Assembly: GCA_048268005.1 (NCBI GenBank)
Contig: JBLWWJ010000005.1
Coordinates: 248,001 to 312,000 of the forward strand
DNA: 64,000 nucleotides
DNA from: Ancylomarina sp048268005
GTDB taxonomy: Bacteria; Bacteroidota; Bacteroidia; Bacteroidales; Marinifilaceae
Direction: 5' to 3'
Within the stretch, counting starts at the first letter, position 1, and the number at the start of each line of letters is the position of its first letter. The notes under the pieces were generated by a model. It saw only the letters and a list, made by a program, of their open reading frames with translations. It was not told the origin of the DNA and made no database searches. Below are positions 43,484 to 53,622 of this stretch, in pieces. Both the position numbers and the translations under genes were made by a program.

Positions 43484-45949
43484 TTATTGCTGGTATTCCG
43501 AAACTTTAAAAGATCTTTGTAAATCGTCCTGAAGTTTTGAAATTTCGCTACCTATTGTTTTTAAGGTTTGCTTGTCGATATCAGTTAAGTTCTTCAACAG
43601 AACAGAATTTTCAGGTAAGTCGTTATCTAAAAGCAAGTCAACCTGCCATTTAATACGCAAATGCATTAAAAAGTTGTACATTCTTTCAATTTCCTCACCC
43701 ATTTTCTCTGAAATTTCACCCAGCGCCATCAACTGATTCAAACGCAGTAAACTATTGGTTTCAGGAATGGCGTGATAAAGAGCGTGAATTCGTAAGTAAC
43801 CAATAATCGGTACAAGGTATTGCTTAATGTCTACTCTCTTCTTATCCATACTTGGTTTCTGTCGAATCACCGTCTTAGCCAACTGATTGAAAAAAGTAAG
43901 GTTACCTTGTAAAGTCTCATTGACATGATCAAACAATTGATCCACCAATCTAATGTCACCATAAATTAATCGTAAATCGAAAAATATGGAGCTATCCAAT
44001 ACATTTGACATATCCGGATTATTGATCCAGGTAGAGAAATAATCTTTCCAGACATTAATATCATTACACCATTCCGGATTTCCAGCCATCAAATCACCCT
44101 TACATCTGGCATAACCAATGGCGTGCAAATTTTCATTGACGATCTCCGATAAGCGTAAAAAATAGTCCTTATTCTCATCTGACTGTTCCTCAAATATAAT
44201 GGCATTATCCTGGTCGGTTTTTAAGGTTTGCTCACCACGGCCTTCACTACCCATGGCCACAAAAGCAAATTCACACGGTGGCTCTCCCACTTCCTTCACT
44301 GCCAATTCGATTATTCTTGTATTGATGGCATCGGCTATGGAGGTAATGGTACGCGAAATACTATTGATATTATCGGTACTGGTAAATATGGCTTGAATTA
44401 ATACAGGCAGCTTATCGTAGATGCGTTTCAAATCACTAATCAGGTAGCAGGCATTTATCTCACGAATCAGATAACTTAAGGAGTTGCGTTGCATTTCCAA
44501 ACATTGCTTATTACTGATATGACCAATAATTGCCCCATAGTTGTTTTCAACCAATAAATGCGTAATGTCTTTTTGCTCGAAGAGTAAAACCGCTTCGTAC
44601 AAGAGAGCATCTTGATTAATGGTTTTTACCGGTGAGCTCATCACCGAATAAATAGGCTTATTCACCTCAGTCTCTTTAGCCAAAACCCGGCTTCTTAAGT
44701 CCGTATCAGTCACAACACCAATAATATTCTCTTTTTCCTTAACACAAATCAATTTAGATCGATTATCGGTCATGATTCTGGCAACATCATAAACCGAATC
44801 ACTTAAATGACAGGTAATGTTTTTATTGATCAAATTGTGAACCGGCTGGTTCATTAACTGTAAAGACAGTTGAATATCATCCGATATTTTTTGAGCATCT
44901 AACCTTAAACGTTTTTGCTCGGTTACATTTCTCACAGCAATAATATAGCCAATTTGCCCCGACTGTGTAATCTGAGTTGCTGAAACCACAACATTCTCCA
45001 TACCTGCTTTGGCATGGAGCAATTCTGTTTCGAAAGTATAGGTCTTCTTTGGATTATCGATCATAGACACCATTTCGTCCCAACTTTTTCTAAAGAGTTT
45101 CGAAAAATCAGTCCCAATTAAGGTATCATTTTCATCCTGTAAAAAACTGATGAATTTGATATTTGAGAACACCACTTTTCCCTCAACCAGCATCAGAGTC
45201 CCCTCGGTTGAAGCATCCACCAAACTTTTGTATTTTTGAATAGATAACCTTAATTGCTTCTCAGCTTTCACCCTCTTATCCTCTATGGCCTTAGACTGAC
45301 GTAAAATGTAAAACAAAATAATAATCATCAGGAGAATGATAACAAAAGAGACCTTTAATAAGGATTTCTTCAGATTCTTGATTTCAAGTCTAACATCTTC
45401 AAGATAAATACCCGTTCCTATCACCCAGTTCCAATCATCAAAACCTTTCACATACGAAAGCTTGGGAACAATCTTAGACGCATCATCCTTCCACTGCCAG
45501 TAATATTCAAGCGTACCTTCCCCTTTCTCACTCACCAATCGAGCTGCATCAACAAAAAGTTTATTCTCATGATTATCGGCGAAGTTTGACATGTCCTTAC
45601 CATTCAAATCCGATCGATAGGGATGCATAATCATAACGGGACTCGAAGAAATTATCCAAAAATAATCCTTCTGCTCCTTGCCATACCTCATCTTTCCTAC
45701 TTGCTGGGCAGCTTTCTCTTTTGCTTCATCCAGGCTTATGGCTCCACTCTCGTAGGCCTCCTTATATTCTGCCAAAACGCTCCATGCCGTATTGGTTAAC
45801 TCAACAATCGTCTCCTTTTTTCTATCCATCATACTTTGCTCAAACAAAGGGATGATAATCACATAAAACGATACGATAAACATGCTAATAGCGAGTAGCG
45901 ATGGTACAACAATGCTATAAATAAACTTACTGGCTTTGGGATCCTTCAT
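43484..45949 (-). CDS. Cache-PAS-CBS-DUF294 nucleotidyltransferase fusion protein
   Basis: An 821-residue signalling protein. Order: membrane helix (about 12-35), single Cache domain outside the cell (about 40-195, with KDYFWIISSSPVMIMHPYR), second helix (about 200-220), PAS (about 240-355), CBS pair (about 375-500), then a DUF294 nucleotidyltransferase core with GSEGRGEQTLKTDQDNA and a C-terminal DUF294_C helical domain. The GS-x-GR...DxD site is that of GlnD-type transferases. It may sense an external ligand with Cache and adenylate- or nucleotide-type ligands with CBS to control a nucleotidyl transfer. No kinase or GGDEF output is attached. Substrate is unknown. Confidence 0.85.
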   Translation of the reverse strand: MKDPKASKFIYSIVVPSLLAISMFIVSFYVIIIPLFEQSMMDRKKETIVELTNTAWSVLAEYKEAYESGAISLDEAKEKAAQQVGKMRYGKEQKDYFWIISSSPVMIMHPYRSDLNGKDMSNFADNHENKLFVDAARLVSEKGEGTLEYYWQWKDDASKIVPKLSYVKGFDDWNWVIGTGIYLEDVRLEIKNLKKSLLKVSFVIILLMIIILFYILRQSKAIEDKRVKAEKQLRLSIQKYKSLVDASTEGTLMLVEGKVVFSNIKFISFLQDENDTLIGTDFSKLFRKSWDEMVSMIDNPKKTYTFETELLHAKAGMENVVVSATQITQSGQIGYIIAVRNVTEQKRLRLDAQKISDDIQLSLQLMNQPVHNLINKNITCHLSDSVYDVARIMTDNRSKLICVKEKENIIGVVTDTDLRSRVLAKETEVNKPIYSVMSSPVKTINQDALLYEAVLLFEQKDITHLLVENNYGAIIGHISNKQCLEMQRNSLSYLIREINACYLISDLKRIYDKLPVLIQAIFTSTDNINSISRTITSIADAINTRIIELAVKEVGEPPCEFAFVAMGSEGRGEQTLKTDQDNAIIFEEQSDENKDYFLRLSEIVNENLHAIGYARCKGDLMAGNPEWCNDINVWKDYFSTWINNPDMSNVLDSSIFFDLRLIYGDIRLVDQLFDHVNETLQGNLTFFNQLAKTVIRQKPSMDKKRVDIKQYLVPIIGYLRIHALYHAIPETNSLLRLNQLMALGEISEKMGEEIERMYNFLMHLRIKWQVDLLLDNDLPENSVLLKNLTDIDKQTLKTIGSEISKLQDDLQRSFKVSEYQQ

Positions 45950-45997
45950 ACTAAGCTGTGTCTTATAGATAATAAATTGAACTTGAAGATAAGGTGT

Positions 45998-46630
45998 TTA
46001 TAATGGATTAACATCAATGATGATGGGTTGATTTGCATATTCGTATAAAAAATTAAGATTGCTTGAATTGACATAAGTCGTTCCATTTTTCTCAATCAGC
46101 CCATAACTTTCGTGTATGTGCCCAAAGATATGATATTGTGGTTTCAGATCCTTAAGCCTTGTTGTTAAATGTGGGCAACCACAGGATTCGGCCCTCCTGT
46201 TCTGATCCAATATATGCTGAGGGGGAACATGGGTAATTAGAATATCCGTATCGTCGGGAATTTCATTCCAGTGTAAACGAATCATTTTCTCGCTACGATT
46301 AAAGGCCCAATTTTGAAACCAGGGCTGAACGGGCGATCCCCATAGCTTGAGTCCTTCAATTTCAACACCCGAATCGTTCAAGTAAATTATCCCGTCGGGA
46401 ATCAGCTTTTTTATTTCTTTTGAAGTGGCCAGCTCGAAAAAGAAATCATGATTACCCGCAATCAAGACTTTATATTGATAATCAAGGCCTGAGAACCAAT
46501 TGATAAAATCAAGGATTTGCTCTTTCGTACCCATTTCACTCATATCACCAGCATGAATGATAAGATCAGCTGGTTCCAAGTTTACATCCTGATGTTTACC
46601 ATGTGTATCCGAAATACAAATTATTCTCAT
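45998..46630 (-). CDS. calcineurin-like metallophosphoesterase
   Basis: A 210-residue cytoplasmic enzyme with the complete metal-binding series of the superfamily: DTHGKH (8-13), HAGDMS (near 26-31), GNHDFFFE (near 59-66), and the late His residues in THVPPQHIL and FGHIHESYG. It resembles the MPPED-type group acting on phosphodiester or phosphomonoester substrates. Its ATG overlaps the stop codon of an upstream transposase remnant as ATGA, so it may be read through on transcripts entering from that side. Substrate unknown. Confidence 0.87.
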   Translation of the reverse strand: MRIICISDTHGKHQDVNLEPADLIIHAGDMSEMGTKEQILDFINWFSGLDYQYKVLIAGNHDFFFELATSKEIKKLIPDGIIYLNDSGVEIEGLKLWGSPVQPWFQNWAFNRSEKMIRLHWNEIPDDTDILITHVPPQHILDQNRRAESCGCPHLTTRLKDLKPQYHIFGHIHESYGLIEKNGTTYVNSSNLNFLYEYANQPIIIDVNPL

Positions 46631-47104
46631 AGTCTTTCTTTATCGTTCAATTCAGACCTTAAAGATATTCTTTTCTGATATTTATTCTGATCCCATTTCG
46701 GGGGATTTTTAATAATATACTGTGCTATCCGATGATACTCTCCCCAATGGCGAATAATATGATCGTGATAATTGCTTTGCCAAAACTTATGATACCGATT
46801 ATACTTGAGGATATTCAAATGCCGCTCATCAATATAATCATCAACAGCCGACACCACTTCCGATTTAAACCCGGCTACAAATGACGATGGCATGGATATG
46901 ATTGGGCATCACAACAAATTCACCCAATTGCAATTCCTTGCGAATATCGACAGATTTGATTAATTCATGCTGAATAATTTTCCCAAAATCATTCAATACC
47001 ATTTCTGCATTAACCTCTTCACCCAACAGGCATTGCATATTATCGATGCAAATGGTTGCTTTTGCCGTCTGCTTTTTTCTATAAAGTGGTACAAGTTGTC
47101 GCAA
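46627..47104 (-). pseudogene. RAYT/IS200-type Y1 transposase remnant
   Basis: Two overlapping frames together encode pieces of a REP-associated tyrosine transposase. The first (about 46865-47104) has MQCLLGEEVNAEMVLNDFGK and the HUH motif VVMPNHIHAIV; the second (46627-46893) has SFVAGFKSEVV and KFWQSNYHDHIIRHWGEYHRIA with the catalytic Tyr region. The usual 20 N-terminal residues and the middle loop between HIH and SFVAGFKS are missing, and the deletion shifts the frame at about 46880. It is therefore inactive. Its stop overlaps the phosphoesterase start. Confidence 0.85.
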
Positions 47105-47316
47105 TTTATTCAGTCAGTTAAACTGCAGTAAGTGATTAGCGATTCTGAATTCACGTAAATAGTGAAGGATTTTAGGATTTACTTAGTGAAATTTTCATTT
47201 AGAGTGAGAGAATCAAGGAATGAGCTGAGGACTATTTTTAACTATTAGGAGCCTCAACAAATCTCATGCTAACTTAACGGAGTGTTCGATGGTATTGAAT
47301 CCCATTTAATTTTTCT

Positions 47317-47851
47317 TCACAAAGTCATTAAATGCATCATAGGTTCCACCACTTTGTCGGGCTTCTGCATTTGAATTTGCTGTGCATTCCAGTTCTTAGC
47401 TATCTCCTGCAACTGCATATGTTCATGTGCAAAAAACATTTTGTAGGACACAAAAACGTAGCATCCCACTATCCTTAGGGTCTTTTATTCAGTCTTTGGC
47501 ACACCCGCCTAAACAATATCTCAGGTGGCTACAGGTCTTGCATTTACGGAGTAAATTGGCTATAACACATCCGAACTGATGCTGCTTTTTTAAGTTCAAC
47601 ATATTAATGATTTCCTTGTCTTTGATGTTACCGAGTTTCCTTTTTGGATCCACAAAGAAATCACAGGAATACACATCGCCCTTGTGCTCAATAAGGGTAT
47701 AAACACCACACTCTTTTTGCAAGCTACACCGGTGCTGGTATCCCAACCTAAGCATAAAATACGGAATCAAAACGACGCACCGAAGTGCTTGGCACGCCAT
47801 TATTAAAATCGGCAGTCCACAAATTCCAAAGCTTGCAAAAGACTTAGCCAT
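47317..47851 (-). pseudogene. remnant of anaerobic sulfatase-maturating enzyme (anSME)
   Basis: The C-terminal SPASM region of an anSME-type radical SAM enzyme is visible in pieces across frames on the minus strand. One frame reads LWTADFNNGVP then RRFDSVFYA and a stop; a second reads CGVYTLIEHKGDVYSCDFF, KLGNI and CLGGCAKD; a third reads VFVSYKMFFAHEHMQLQEIA. At least two frameshifts and several stops separate them, and the N-terminal radical SAM domain is missing. Intact anSMEs convert a Cys or Ser of sulfatases to formylglycine. No sulfatase gene remains in the window. The remnant lies next to a transposase remnant, which fits a decayed accessory island. Confidence 0.78.
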
Positions 47852-47962
47852 ATCTTTTGATAAAAAGCACTGTGCCTAACCGATTAAAAACCTTTTAAAA
47901 AGTAAGGCTTGGTCCAGACAAATTTCAAATCATTTTAAACCCAGATATAACTTACAAAAAAA

Positions 47963-47983
47963 GAGCGTGTTAAAAAACAGCTC
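47963..47983. terminator. hairpin with T-runs on both sides
   Basis: GAGC / GCTC (47963-47966 with 47980-47983) plus inner TGT/ACA, flanked by A7 on the left and T8 on the right, so it can terminate in either direction. It lies between the anSME remnant and the lipoprotein cluster. Confidence 0.6.
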
Positions 47984-48104
47984 CTTTTTTTTGATTTCTA
48001 TATGGAAATCTATCCTTCATGAAAAAATAATTCACTGAAAATACCCCCTTAAAAACTTCACCAGTCCATTCAACACTAGAAAAACGGGCATGCCTAGCCT
48101 CTAG

Positions 48105-48557
48105 TTAGGGACGTACAATTTTGAACTGTACCATCTCTTCAGTACTGTTCCCTGATTGATCAATCACTGTCAGAATAAAATTATAATCGCCTTCACAAAC
48201 ATTATCTTCTACTGCAATATCAAAACTCAAATTGAAGGATTTTTCTCCCTTTGCAAGTTCAGGCAATGGCTTTCCATAAGCATCAGAATCCGTAAAAGAA
48301 CTGAAATAAAATTCTTCTATATTTTTACTCGACTTGGCACCTCTGTAATTTATTTCCACTACATAATTCGCCAGCGCCTTATCGTCAGAGATTAGGGTCT
48401 TCACTTTTAAAATCCCACCGGTGTTTACCCTTGCTCCACTGATGGGGCTATTCAGGTGTATACGTGGTTGGGTTTTATCTATCTTATTTTCATCATCACC
48501 ACAGCTTATAAAAATTAATGCAAAAACAATGATGATAGTATATTTTAATATTTCCAT
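48105..48557 (-). CDS. DUF4625 family lipoprotein
   Basis: About 150 residues with a lipoprotein signal (FALIFISCGDDE) and one Ig-like beta domain. DKTQPRIHLNSPISGA, the FTDSDAYGKPLPEL stretch and NFILTVIDQSGN mark the DUF4625 family, found on the surface of Bacteroidota. A second member lies at 53101-53586 with the same DAxGxPLP stretch. Function is unknown; a surface adhesin-like or carbohydrate-associated role is plausible. It is the last gene of the cluster. Confidence 0.8.
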   Translation of the reverse strand: MEILKYTIIIVFALIFISCGDDENKIDKTQPRIHLNSPISGARVNTGGILKVKTLISDDKALANYVVEINYRGAKSSKNIEEFYFSSFTDSDAYGKPLPELAKGEKSFNLSFDIAVEDNVCEGDYNFILTVIDQSGNSTEEMVQFKIVRP

Positions 48558-48674
48558 AGTTTTCAATTTATTGTATCTCCTGCTTTATCAAAAACACCAA
48601 TCAGAACACAAGGTCCCATTGCGCCAACAGGCTTACAACCTTATATTTATGTTTTAAAAACTCTTTAAACCAGC

Positions 48675-51600
48675 TTAATTCACAACTTCAATTTTACGAG
48701 ATTGAACCTCATGACCCGAAGTGACACGAACGATATAGACTCCGGAAGGTAATTCGTTAATGAGAACACGATTGATGCCAGCATTTTCTTCTTTTTTCAC
48801 ATAAACCCTTCGTCCCATAATATTAAAAATTTCAAGGATATACTCCTGTTTGGAACTGTTCAGTTGAAGTCTGAATTCCCCACGGCAAGGGTTCGGGTAA
48901 ATCTTAAAATCGACCAGCTCATCTCTAATGGTCTCCACACTGGTTGGTATCATTTCCAACAGCTTAGTGTCCGACTCGAATGGTGTATCAAATAGGTAAC
49001 CAATTGCATATGCCTCGTACAGGCCTGACTCTTCGACCTTAACTTTTATATTAAGGGGGCCCAGGGCTGGATAATTGAAAGTCTCAAAAACGTCATTATT
49101 CAGATAGACTTCCAGTTTATCGTAGGGAACGGTGACATCGACTTCGATATTCATCTTATAATCATCAAGCACTTCGAAGCTTGAAATAACAGGGGTTTTG
49201 TCCTTAATTTCGAGCTCTTCCACATTAGATTTAAAAGTTTCCTGGCCAATGTAAGCAATCACATAGGACGTGTAAACCCCGAATTCCTCGGTATCAAAAG
49301 TAATATTAAGGGCACCCAGTTCAGGAGATGAAATGGTCTGGTCTAATTCTCCATTCAAATAGACATCCAAATGATCGTAGTTTACTTTGACATCCATATT
49401 AAGATGAATTACCTGATTCTCTAACTCAGCATATTCTGATATCTCCGGAAGCTTATTTATTTCAGGGATATCCACACTCCACACACCTCTACCATGAGTT
49501 GCAAAAACAACTTGTTGACCTACAATGTGCATATCATAAATTGAAACAGGAGGCATATTGCCGGTTACAGCATGCCAACTGACTCCCTTATCGGTAGATT
49601 CGAACAGACCAATTTCGGTACCAGCCCAAATGGTATTTGGATTATGTGGCATCACCAGCAAGCTATGGGTAACAACATCCGGAAAACCATTGGTACTTTT
49701 ATCTCCGGTTCCAAATCCGGAAATATCCTCCCAGCTTTGTCCCCAATCAGTCGTTCTTAGAATTTTAGGTGATTTACTAAGCGAAAATAGCAAATAGGCT
49801 GTAGAAGGTTCCGAAGGGTGTGTAGCCATTCCACTGATATAAGCTCTCATATCCTTTTCAGCATAGTCGTTCACAGCCGTATATGTTTCACCCTCATCCT
49901 TAGATACATGGATTTTATAATCGCCATCTTTTACCATGGCAGCTCCAGCCCAAACAATGTTCGGATCTGCCAATGATACCTCAACATTGTGCTTGCTGGT
50001 AGCTCCGCCCCAATAAGAATTAATTCTTTTAAGTGTCCAGTTGGCACCAAAATCAGTGGATTTGTAAACACCATACTTTCCTATAGCAAACACGACATCA
50101 GGGTGCCATTTTGATGCAGACAATCTGGTGATAAAGGGCCCATCCTGATAAGATATACCTCTCACCGAAGACCAGTTCTTTCCACCATCCAATGATCTGT
50201 AGATGGAATTGTAGTAGATACTTCCCATTAACTTTTGGGGATCATTTCGGTGCCACAGGCATTCGAAACCATCTCCTCCCAATCGGAAATAGTAATTGGA
50301 AGTGGAGGATGCATTTTCATCAAGGGCTGATTGCCAGGTTCCGTTATCCTGCATGCCCCCCATATACTCATTGGCTACTGGACTTTTGGCGACCCCATAA
50401 AATTGTGTGGTAATATAGTTGTTGGGTTTCTGAATAAATGTGACGCCATTATCCTCAGAAACTCCTATCCCCCCGTCGTTTCCGTTGACAATTCTGAAAT
50501 GACCATTTTCTCCGGGTATAATGGTAATATTGTGATGATCAGGGTGTAAACCTTCAATCTTTGTTTCTCCTCTGGCAAAAGCCTGATCGTAACTATTGGC
50601 CCCTCCAAGATTTCCATATGCGTCTGCAACACTGATGGTTTCCCCACCAGATATCTCAACAGCTCCATAATCCACAACAATTTTTGATTCTGGCAAATTT
50701 TCAGCATCCCAGGTGGCTCCCTCTTTCAGAACAGCCCATATATTGTACAATGACTTGTACATGTGCCCACCAGCTTTGGCAATATGTTCATCGGGAGTAT
50801 CTCCATTGTACTCCACTGCATTGATAAATAGATATTCTCTTCCCAAATCGCCATAGGCATTTTCTTCCCCTTTACGGGTATATAGATTAAAAGCACCATC
50901 CTTTTCCTGATCACGGAAAGAAACCATTAGCTGTCTGTTGTTTGTAATATCCCAAACCTGAAAAGGCACCTCTTTGTAATCTGCGTATGTATAACTCGAG
51001 CTTGCAACCCCTGAAGTTGCTTCATCAGGTACAGTAAATCGGTGAGCCTTTTGCGAAATTCCTTTTCCAAAACGGATTTCAATGGATGTCCAGTCAGAAG
51101 CCAAAAGATTTGTACCCCCTTTTGAGCTTAAGCCTCCATCGAGATGACTGCCACTAAAATTAACGAAGGATAAAAAATCGGTATCAACGGTATAAGCTGC
51201 CTTAATTGCCGGATCTTTTTTAGTGGTCGTTTTATTAACAGCCAGTTTCCACAAATTAACACCGCCAACAAAAACGACACTATCGATGAATGGATGCGCT
51301 GCCAAACTGTTGTTGTAATTGCCCTGGCCCCCTAATAAATTCTCATTAAGCTCAATGCTATCTTCATCTTTAAACCTGTACCAATTCGTTGCTTCATCCC
51401 AGGAAACATATACAGTAGATTCAGCTTCAGAAATATTAATACTGGTGTAAACAATGTTTTTATTCACGGGAGACACTGCGATTTCGTAACGGGTACCAAC
51501 TGCCAGTCCTCTTGAAAACACTTCCCAGCTATCTCCACCATCTACAGATTTGAGGATCCCTTTTCGACCTTCTCCAGCATAAATAATATTGGCTTCATCG

Positions 51601-52457
51601 GGGTGTGCTGCAAGGTCATCCACTCCATGTATCAAAGGATCACTTTCATAGACCTGAAGCCAGTTTTCACCACCATCTTTGGATTTGAATATACCGTATT
51701 CGGTAGCTGCAATAACAATATCTGCATTCACAGGGTTCACCCAAAGCCGATTGGTGAAAGTGAATTTTTCATCAGCGGCTGTTTGGGCCAGTTGTACCCA
51801 GCTGGCACCTCTATCAACCGATTTCCAAATACCATTTCCTCTATTTCCTGCACCACCAGGAAAGCTTTCTCCTGTTCCGGCATAAATAATATCATGATTT
51901 GACTTTGCCATAACCAAGGCGTTCACTGACAAATTAGTCAAATCGTCAGAAAGGTGTGTCCAATTTTCAGCTCCATCTGTTGTTTTCCAGATTCCTCCTG
52001 TGGCACTTCCGGCAATCCAGGTATTTTTATTGACATCATCCGGATCTACAATAATGGCTCTGGTACGTCCACCTATATTCGCTGGGCCCCGTTGAATAAA
52101 GTCTAGCCCTGCGGTGGTACTTTTTAGGCTTGACTCACTATTCTGAGCTTTGTACTGAACTTGATTCCGGGCATTTTGCAATTCCAGTATTTTATAATTC
52201 ATCTTGTAGCCCGATTGTCTTTCTCCAATTTTTGTGATGATATCCTTAAAATACTTCCCGTACATATCAGGCTTGTTGGCTTTGCTATAGCCAACCATTC
52301 TTTTCTTTTTCTTTTCCTGAAATTGTTTCTGCCAAAACTCTTTCGGCGTAAAATTTTCGAAAGAAAATTCTTTTCCCGAAGGTTGACTGTAATTACCGAT
52401 AAGAATGGCCAAAAGGCTCAAGATTCCTATAGTAAACAAGAGGTGTTTTTTTTTCAT
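48675..52457 (-). CDS. T9SS-secreted BNR/sortilin-like beta-propeller protein
   Basis: A 1260-residue exported protein. After a signal peptide (about 1-24) and a Lys-rich region come many BNR-type repeats with the S-x-D-x-G-x-x-W motif (for example TTDGAENWTHL, SVDRGASWVQL, SKDGGENWLQV, SLDGGKNWSSV, STDFGANWTLK), forming one or more beta-propellers like VPS10/sortilin. Residues about 1000-1175 hold Ig-like repeats in tandem with near-identical VYLNxxxxxTxxxPxLGxLNI cores. The last 75 residues (YPNPCRGEFRLQL ... PSGVYIVRV ... RKIEVVN) are a type A type IX secretion sorting domain, so it is exported and surface-attached. Ligand unknown. Confidence 0.9.
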   Translation of the reverse strand: MKKKHLLFTIGILSLLAILIGNYSQPSGKEFSFENFTPKEFWQKQFQEKKKKRMVGYSKANKPDMYGKYFKDIITKIGERQSGYKMNYKILELQNARNQVQYKAQNSESSLKSTTAGLDFIQRGPANIGGRTRAIIVDPDDVNKNTWIAGSATGGIWKTTDGAENWTHLSDDLTNLSVNALVMAKSNHDIIYAGTGESFPGGAGNRGNGIWKSVDRGASWVQLAQTAADEKFTFTNRLWVNPVNADIVIAATEYGIFKSKDGGENWLQVYESDPLIHGVDDLAAHPDEANIIYAGEGRKGILKSVDGGDSWEVFSRGLAVGTRYEIAVSPVNKNIVYTSINISEAESTVYVSWDEATNWYRFKDEDSIELNENLLGGQGNYNNSLAAHPFIDSVVFVGGVNLWKLAVNKTTTKKDPAIKAAYTVDTDFLSFVNFSGSHLDGGLSSKGGTNLLASDWTSIEIRFGKGISQKAHRFTVPDEATSGVASSSYTYADYKEVPFQVWDITNNRQLMVSFRDQEKDGAFNLYTRKGEENAYGDLGREYLFINAVEYNGDTPDEHIAKAGGHMYKSLYNIWAVLKEGATWDAENLPESKIVVDYGAVEISGGETISVADAYGNLGGANSYDQAFARGETKIEGLHPDHHNITIIPGENGHFRIVNGNDGGIGVSEDNGVTFIQKPNNYITTQFYGVAKSPVANEYMGGMQDNGTWQSALDENASSTSNYYFRLGGDGFECLWHRNDPQKLMGSIYYNSIYRSLDGGKNWSSVRGISYQDGPFITRLSASKWHPDVVFAIGKYGVYKSTDFGANWTLKRINSYWGGATSKHNVEVSLADPNIVWAGAAMVKDGDYKIHVSKDEGETYTAVNDYAEKDMRAYISGMATHPSEPSTAYLLFSLSKSPKILRTTDWGQSWEDISGFGTGDKSTNGFPDVVTHSLLVMPHNPNTIWAGTEIGLFESTDKGVSWHAVTGNMPPVSIYDMHIVGQQVVFATHGRGVWSVDIPEINKLPEISEYAELENQVIHLNMDVKVNYDHLDVYLNGELDQTISSPELGALNITFDTEEFGVYTSYVIAYIGQETFKSNVEELEIKDKTPVISSFEVLDDYKMNIEVDVTVPYDKLEVYLNNDVFETFNYPALGPLNIKVKVEESGLYEAYAIGYLFDTPFESDTKLLEMIPTSVETIRDELVDFKIYPNPCRGEFRLQLNSSKQEYILEIFNIMGRRVYVKKEENAGINRVLINELPSGVYIVRVTSGHEVQSRKIEVVN

Positions 52458-52595
52458 AGGTTGGTATTTTTCTATCGAAGACCTTGAGTGCTTGTCGAAG
52501 CTAGTCTGCTGGTTAAACAGATTCCTGCTATCAATGGCATCCCTTCCGTCCTCAGAATAGATGGTTTATTGCTTCTTTATAAGCTTAATAAAATC

Positions 52596-53030
52596 TTAGT
52601 GTCTTATTCCCGGGCTGACTTTTTTCCTGATCATCAAATCGAAAATATAAGTCCACTTTCCCGTATCAGTTGGGCCGGTAATGTATCCTCTCTGATTGGT
52701 AATCATGAGTTGTGTATTGTTGTACCAGTCAACTTTCACATTTGCCATTTTATTCTCATAAATTATTTCCTGATTCTTAATATCATAAACGAAAAACTCA
52801 AGCACTTGATTGGGAATAGGCTGATGATCAGACTTCTCCTTTTGACACAGCATATAAGTCCAATTTGCATTGGGAATGAACTCAACATGTTCGCCATACT
52901 TTTTGTGTGCTATGTGTTGATAGATCTGTTTTGAATCTGATCCATTCACCTGAAACAGGTTTTGATTTGACTTGCATCCACTGATAAGCAGAAGAAGGCA
53001 TGTGGCAAATACGACGTGTTTAAAAGACAT
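52596..53030 (-). CDS. lipoprotein of unknown function
   Basis: A 144-residue protein with lipobox LLISGC, so anchored to the outer or inner membrane from the periplasmic side. The mature part is predicted beta-rich (TQLMITNQRGYITG, GKWTYIFDLMIRK). No family recognised. It lies within the minus-strand surface cluster between the T9SS propeller gene and a DUF4625 gene. Confidence 0.65.
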   Translation of the reverse strand: MSFKHVVFATCLLLLISGCKSNQNLFQVNGSDSKQIYQHIAHKKYGEHVEFIPNANWTYMLCQKEKSDHQPIPNQVLEFFVYDIKNQEIIYENKMANVKVDWYNNTQLMITNQRGYITGPTDTGKWTYIFDLMIRKKVSPGIRH

Positions 53031-53100
53031 TTACTTAAGCTTTTAGTTCATTTATTATATTTATCAATTCAAACGGATTCAAGCCCATACTGGATTAACA

Positions 53101-53586
53101 TCAGTAAGGACACAGATTGAAATAGCGTTTAATTGTTTGTTTTTTTCCTGCTTTATCCTTCACCGTAAGAGAAAGAATATAGTCCCCAATAGTAGCCTCT
53201 GAACTCACTCCAATATCAAATTCAAGGTTTACAAACCGTTTGCCTTTGATTTTAGGCAATGGATGCCCCCAAGCATCCTTATGATCGTAAACCGAAAAGG
53301 CTTTCACATACTTTGGGTCTTTTGTGCCTCCCTTTTCAATCCATATCTTATAAGAGTCTAATTCACAATCATCCTTCAATTCAGCCCTTAGGATAAACTG
53401 ACTTCCAGGGATCACATCGGAAAGTAACTGAGGACAAGACAATACAACTTCTGGAGATTTTGTATCGATCTTATCATTATTCAATTCAGGAGAGCCAAAA
53501 TTTGATAATAATGCAAAAAAAATCATCGGCAACTTTACTATAAATATGTCACCCATTGAATTTTTAGAAAAATAGAGTTTTGTCAT
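53101..53586 (-). CDS. DUF4625 family exported protein
   Basis: A 161-residue paralogue of the DUF4625 lipoprotein encoded 4.5 kb away, sharing SPEVVLSCPQL, the DHKDAWGHPLPKIKG stretch and DYILSLTVKDKAGK. The N-terminus is hydrophobic (IVKLPMIFFALLSNFG) but lacks a lipobox Cys, so it is probably secreted or periplasmic. The mature region has two Cys residues (SCPQ, DDCEL) and a terminal LCPY. Start ambiguous: ATG at 53586 or at 53553. The 5' region contains a pseudoknot-like element. Confidence 0.72.
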   Translation of the reverse strand: MTKLYFSKNSMGDIFIVKLPMIFFALLSNFGSPELNNDKIDTKSPEVVLSCPQLLSDVIPGSQFILRAELKDDCELDSYKIWIEKGGTKDPKYVKAFSVYDHKDAWGHPLPKIKGKRFVNLEFDIGVSSEATIGDYILSLTVKDKAGKKQTIKRYFNLCPY

Positions 53587-53622
53587 AATGATACATTGTG
53601 AAAATTAGTCTTTTGAAACGAT

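Noticed and set aside
46627..47104. Two separate small genes
   Set aside because: The two frames align to consecutive parts of one Y1 transposase, so a single broken gene is the better reading.
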